From the NCBI GenBank assembly GCA_004295015.1, contig SHNE01000049.1, positions 62,001-126,000 on the forward strand: 64,000 bases of DNA, given 5' to 3'. The position numbers and the translations under genes were made by a program. Each line of letters begins with the position of its first letter. Within the stretch, counting starts at the first letter, position 1. Below the pieces are notes generated by a model. The model ran no database searches, was not told the origin of the DNA, and saw nothing but the letters and a program-made list of their open reading frames with translations. This document shows positions 61,992 to 64,000 of the stretch, in pieces. Source of the stretch: Bacteroidota bacterium (GTDB taxonomy: Bacteria > Bacteroidota > Bacteroidia > AKYH767-A > 2013-40CM-41-45).

Positions 61992-63872
61992 ATGGCAGAG
62001 AAGAAAAAACCGGATCACGAATATACAGAAGACAGCATTCGATCGCTCGACTGGAAAGAGCATATCCGCACTCGTCCCGGAATGTACATAGGAAAATTAG
62101 GAGACGGTTCCTCGAAAGATGATGGGATTTATGTTTTGCTGAAAGAAACCATAGACAATTCCATTGATGAGCATGTCATGGGATATGGGAAATTGATCGA
62201 CATTCTCATTCAGGACGGAAGAGTAGAAGTCAGGGATTATGGTCGTGGTATTCCCCTTGGTAAAGTGGTTGAATGTGTTTCTAAAATTAATACAGGCGGA
62301 AAGTATGACAGCAAAGCTTTTCAGAAGAGTGTGGGTCTGAATGGTGTAGGTACAAAGGCAGTGAATGCCTTGTCTTCTTACTTCAAAGTTCAATCCGTGC
62401 GCGAAGGTCGGATAAAGATTGCTGAATTCTCTCAGGGAAATCTCAAGAAAGAGGAAAAGGAAAAAAGTACGACTGAAAAGAATGGTACCATGTTCAGTTT
62501 CATACCTGATGATTCCGTTTTTTTAAATTACAGATATAACAAAGATCATGTGGCTAACATGATGTGGAATTATGTGTATCTGAATAAAGGACTTCGTATC
62601 AAATTCAATGATATGGAGTTTTATTCTGAGAATGGACTAAAAGACCTGCTGGAAAGAAATCTGTCGGATGAAATATTATATCCGATAGCTCACCTGCACG
62701 GAGAGGATATCGAAATTGCATTCACGCATACTACAGCCTATGGTGAGGACTACTATAGTTTTGTGAATGGTCAGCATACTACGCAAGGTGGTACACACCA
62801 GGCTGCTTTTCGCGAGGCAATTGTTAAAACAGTCAGAGAGTTTTTCAAAAAGGAGTTTGATGCAAGTGATATCCGGACTTCTATTGTTGCAGCAATAAGC
62901 GTTCGTGTGCAAGAGCCTGTGTTTGAATCACAGACGAAAACAAAATTAGGTTCACTTACACGTGAGCCGAATGGACTTGCAATCAGAACATGGATCAATG
63001 ATTTCGTTAAAACTGAACTTGATAATTACCTTCATAAGAATCCGGAAGTTGCAAAAGCAATTGAGAGTAAGATATTGCAGAGTGAGAGGGAACGAAAAGA
63101 AATTGCGGGAATAAAGAAGTTAGCCAACGAAAGAGCAAAGAAAGCAAATCTTCATAACAAGAAATTGCGTGACTGTCGTGTTCACCTTAATTCAAAACAT
63201 ATCGACCGTCTAGAGTCCACTTTATTTATCACCGAAGGAGATTCTGCCAGTGGATCAATTACCAAGGCGAGAGACGTTAATACACAAGCTGTTTTCAGCC
63301 TCAAGGGAAAACCTCTGAATTGTTATGGGATGACAAAAAAAGTGGTTTATGAGAATGAAGAGTTCAACCTCTTGCAAAATGCATTAAACATTGAAGACGG
63401 ACTTGATGAATTACGCTACAATAAAATTGTGGTCGCTACCGATGCCGATGTTGATGGTATGCACATTCGTCTCTTGTTGATGACATTTTTTCTTCAGTTT
63501 TTTCCTGAGCTGGTGAAAAACGGATATGTCTATATTTTGCAAACGCCTTTGTTCCGCGTACGAAATAAGAAGGAGACGATTTATTGTTATAGCGAAACTG
63601 AACGGGTTCGTGCCATCGAAAAACTCGGTGTTAATCCTGAAATTACCCGTTTTAAAGGATTGGGAGAAATATCTCCTGATGAGTTTTCAAACTTTATAGG
63701 AAGAAAAATTCGCCTCGAACCTGTGATGTTGAGCCAGGATGAAACGATTCATCATCTACTTGAATATTACATGGGAAAAAATTTTCCCGAACGTCAGGAT
63801 TTCATCATTCAAAACCTTCGTATTGAAAAGGATGTGGTGAAGGAACAACTTATGGCAGAAGAAGTAGAATAA
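61992..63872 (+). CDS. parE: DNA topoisomerase IV subunit B (ParE; GyrB-type)
   Basis: A 626-residue type IIA topoisomerase ATPase subunit that, with ParC, decatenates daughter chromosomes. The GHKL ATPase covers about 20-230 ([32 protein letters not shown]). The transducer domain follows (QTKTKLGS near 313), and the TOPRIM domain has TEGDSASGS (about 410-418) and the acidic pair in [11 protein letters not shown] near 476. Length near 630 fits Bacteroidetes ParE rather than GyrB. ATG at 61992 is chosen over TTG 9 bp upstream. parC-like sequence starts 48 bp later. Confidence 0.92.
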   Translation: MAEKKKPDHEYTEDSIRSLDWKEHIRTRPGMYIGKLGDGSSKDDGIYVLLKETIDNSIDEHVMGYGKLIDILIQDGRVEVRDYGRGIPLGKVVECVSKINTGGKYDSKAFQKSVGLNGVGTKAVNALSSYFKVQSVREGRIKIAEFSQGNLKKEEKEKSTTEKNGTMFSFIPDDSVFLNYRYNKDHVANMMWNYVYLNKGLRIKFNDMEFYSENGLKDLLERNLSDEILYPIAHLHGEDIEIAFTHTTAYGEDYYSFVNGQHTTQGGTHQAAFREAIVKTVREFFKKEFDASDIRTSIVAAISVRVQEPVFESQTKTKLGSLTREPNGLAIRTWINDFVKTELDNYLHKNPEVAKAIESKILQSERERKEIAGIKKLANERAKKANLHNKKLRDCRVHLNSKHIDRLESTLFITEGDSASGSITKARDVNTQAVFSLKGKPLNCYGMTKKVVYENEEFNLLQNALNIEDGLDELRYNKIVVATDADVDGMHIRLLLMTFFLQFFPELVKNGYVYILQTPLFRVRNKKETIYCYSETERVRAIEKLGVNPEITRFKGLGEISPDEFSNFIGRKIRLEPVMLSQDETIHHLLEYYMGKNFPERQDFIIQNLRIEKDVVKEQLMAEEVE

Positions 63873-63920
63873 ATTTTCGAAATTAATCAGCAAATAAGGA
63901 GTATTAATATTAATGGCATA

Positions 63921-64000
63921 ATGGCTAAGAAGAAGAAAGAAATTACTAAAACTAAAGTTACGGCGGAAAAGGTTGATCTTGATCAACAACATGCAGAAAA
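63921..64000 (+). CDS. parC: Probable DNA topoisomerase IV subunit A (ParC), 5' end only
   Basis: The last 80 bases open a frame MAKKKKEITKTKVTAEK that runs off the window. A purine-rich AAGGAG lies about 20 bases upstream. Only the lysine-rich N-terminal tail is visible, so the identity rests on position directly after parE. An ATG at 63913 is closed immediately by a stop. Confidence 0.55.
   Translation, partial: MAKKKKEITKTKVTAEKVDLDQQHAE

Noticed and set aside
1-64000. CRISPR array or other cas genes to accompany the Cas6-like protein
   Set aside because: No series of regularly spaced direct repeats was seen, and no Cas1, Cas2, Cas3, Cas7 or Cas10-like protein is encoded in the window.
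1-64000. Insertion sequence, transposase, integrase or prophage
   Set aside because: No encoded protein resembles these families and no terminal inverted repeats flanking a gene were seen.

Overview
The window comes from a member of the Bacteroidota (Bacteroidetes), probably an environmental one with a genome of about 40% G+C. Several signs agree. Two secreted proteins end in type IX secretion (T9SS/Por) sorting domains. A PorT-like barrel gene sits beside menG/ubiE. There is a complete moxR-DUF58-batABCDE cluster, a Rho factor with a long N-terminal insertion, and several promoters of the Bacteroidetes form TTG-N(17-23)-TAnnTTTG. Many starts lack a clear Shine-Dalgarno sequence. No rRNA, insertion sequence, prophage or CRISPR array was seen.

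Layout. 0-5.5 kb (minus): an FAD oxidoreductase, PorT-like protein, MenG, heptose-7-phosphate kinase and an aspartate-type aminotransferase. 5.5-12.2 kb: Lon protease, a small NAD(P)-binding protein, Rho, a DUF4293 membrane protein and a YfcE-type phosphodiesterase. 12.2-21.3 kb (minus): the Bat (aerotolerance) operon, carrying an extra GNAT acetyltransferase between batC and batD. 21.5-25.8 kb (minus): an oligopeptide-type ABC importer (binding protein and two permeases, no ATPase here). 26-31.8 kb: exported proteins of poorly known function. 31.8-32.7 kb: a tRNA operon (Ser-GCT, Pro-TGG, Arg-TCT, minus strand) behind an almost ideal promoter, followed by a gene-free stretch with a decayed tRNA-like sequence and ACTGT/ACAGT palindromes. 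32.8-37.3 kb: an M23 peptidase-like protein, a coiled-coil/ZapA pair, a well-supported 6S RNA, and RNase Y.

37.3-59.3 kb (plus) is a surface-glycan locus. Wzm/Wzt would form an ABC exporter. PseB, PseC, PseF, a PseG-PseH fusion and PseI make CMP-pseudaminic acid from UDP-GlcNAc in one tightly overlapping set. Five recognisable glycosyltransferases, one unclassified protein, a cupin, two further DegT/DnrJ/EryC1 aminotransferases, a methyltransferase, WecB, an O-antigen ligase/polymerase-like protein, a secreted alpha/beta hydrolase and an initiating sugar-phosphate transferase would build, modify and attach the glycan.

The most unusual item follows at 59.4-60.2 kb: a stand-alone Cas6-fold protein with its own consensus promoter. 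It has no cas neighbours or CRISPR array in the window, and it appears to lack the segment that normally carries the catalytic histidine. After it come a secreted Kazal-type inhibitor with a T9SS sorting domain, AcpH, a DUF167 protein, ParE and the first codons of a probable ParC.
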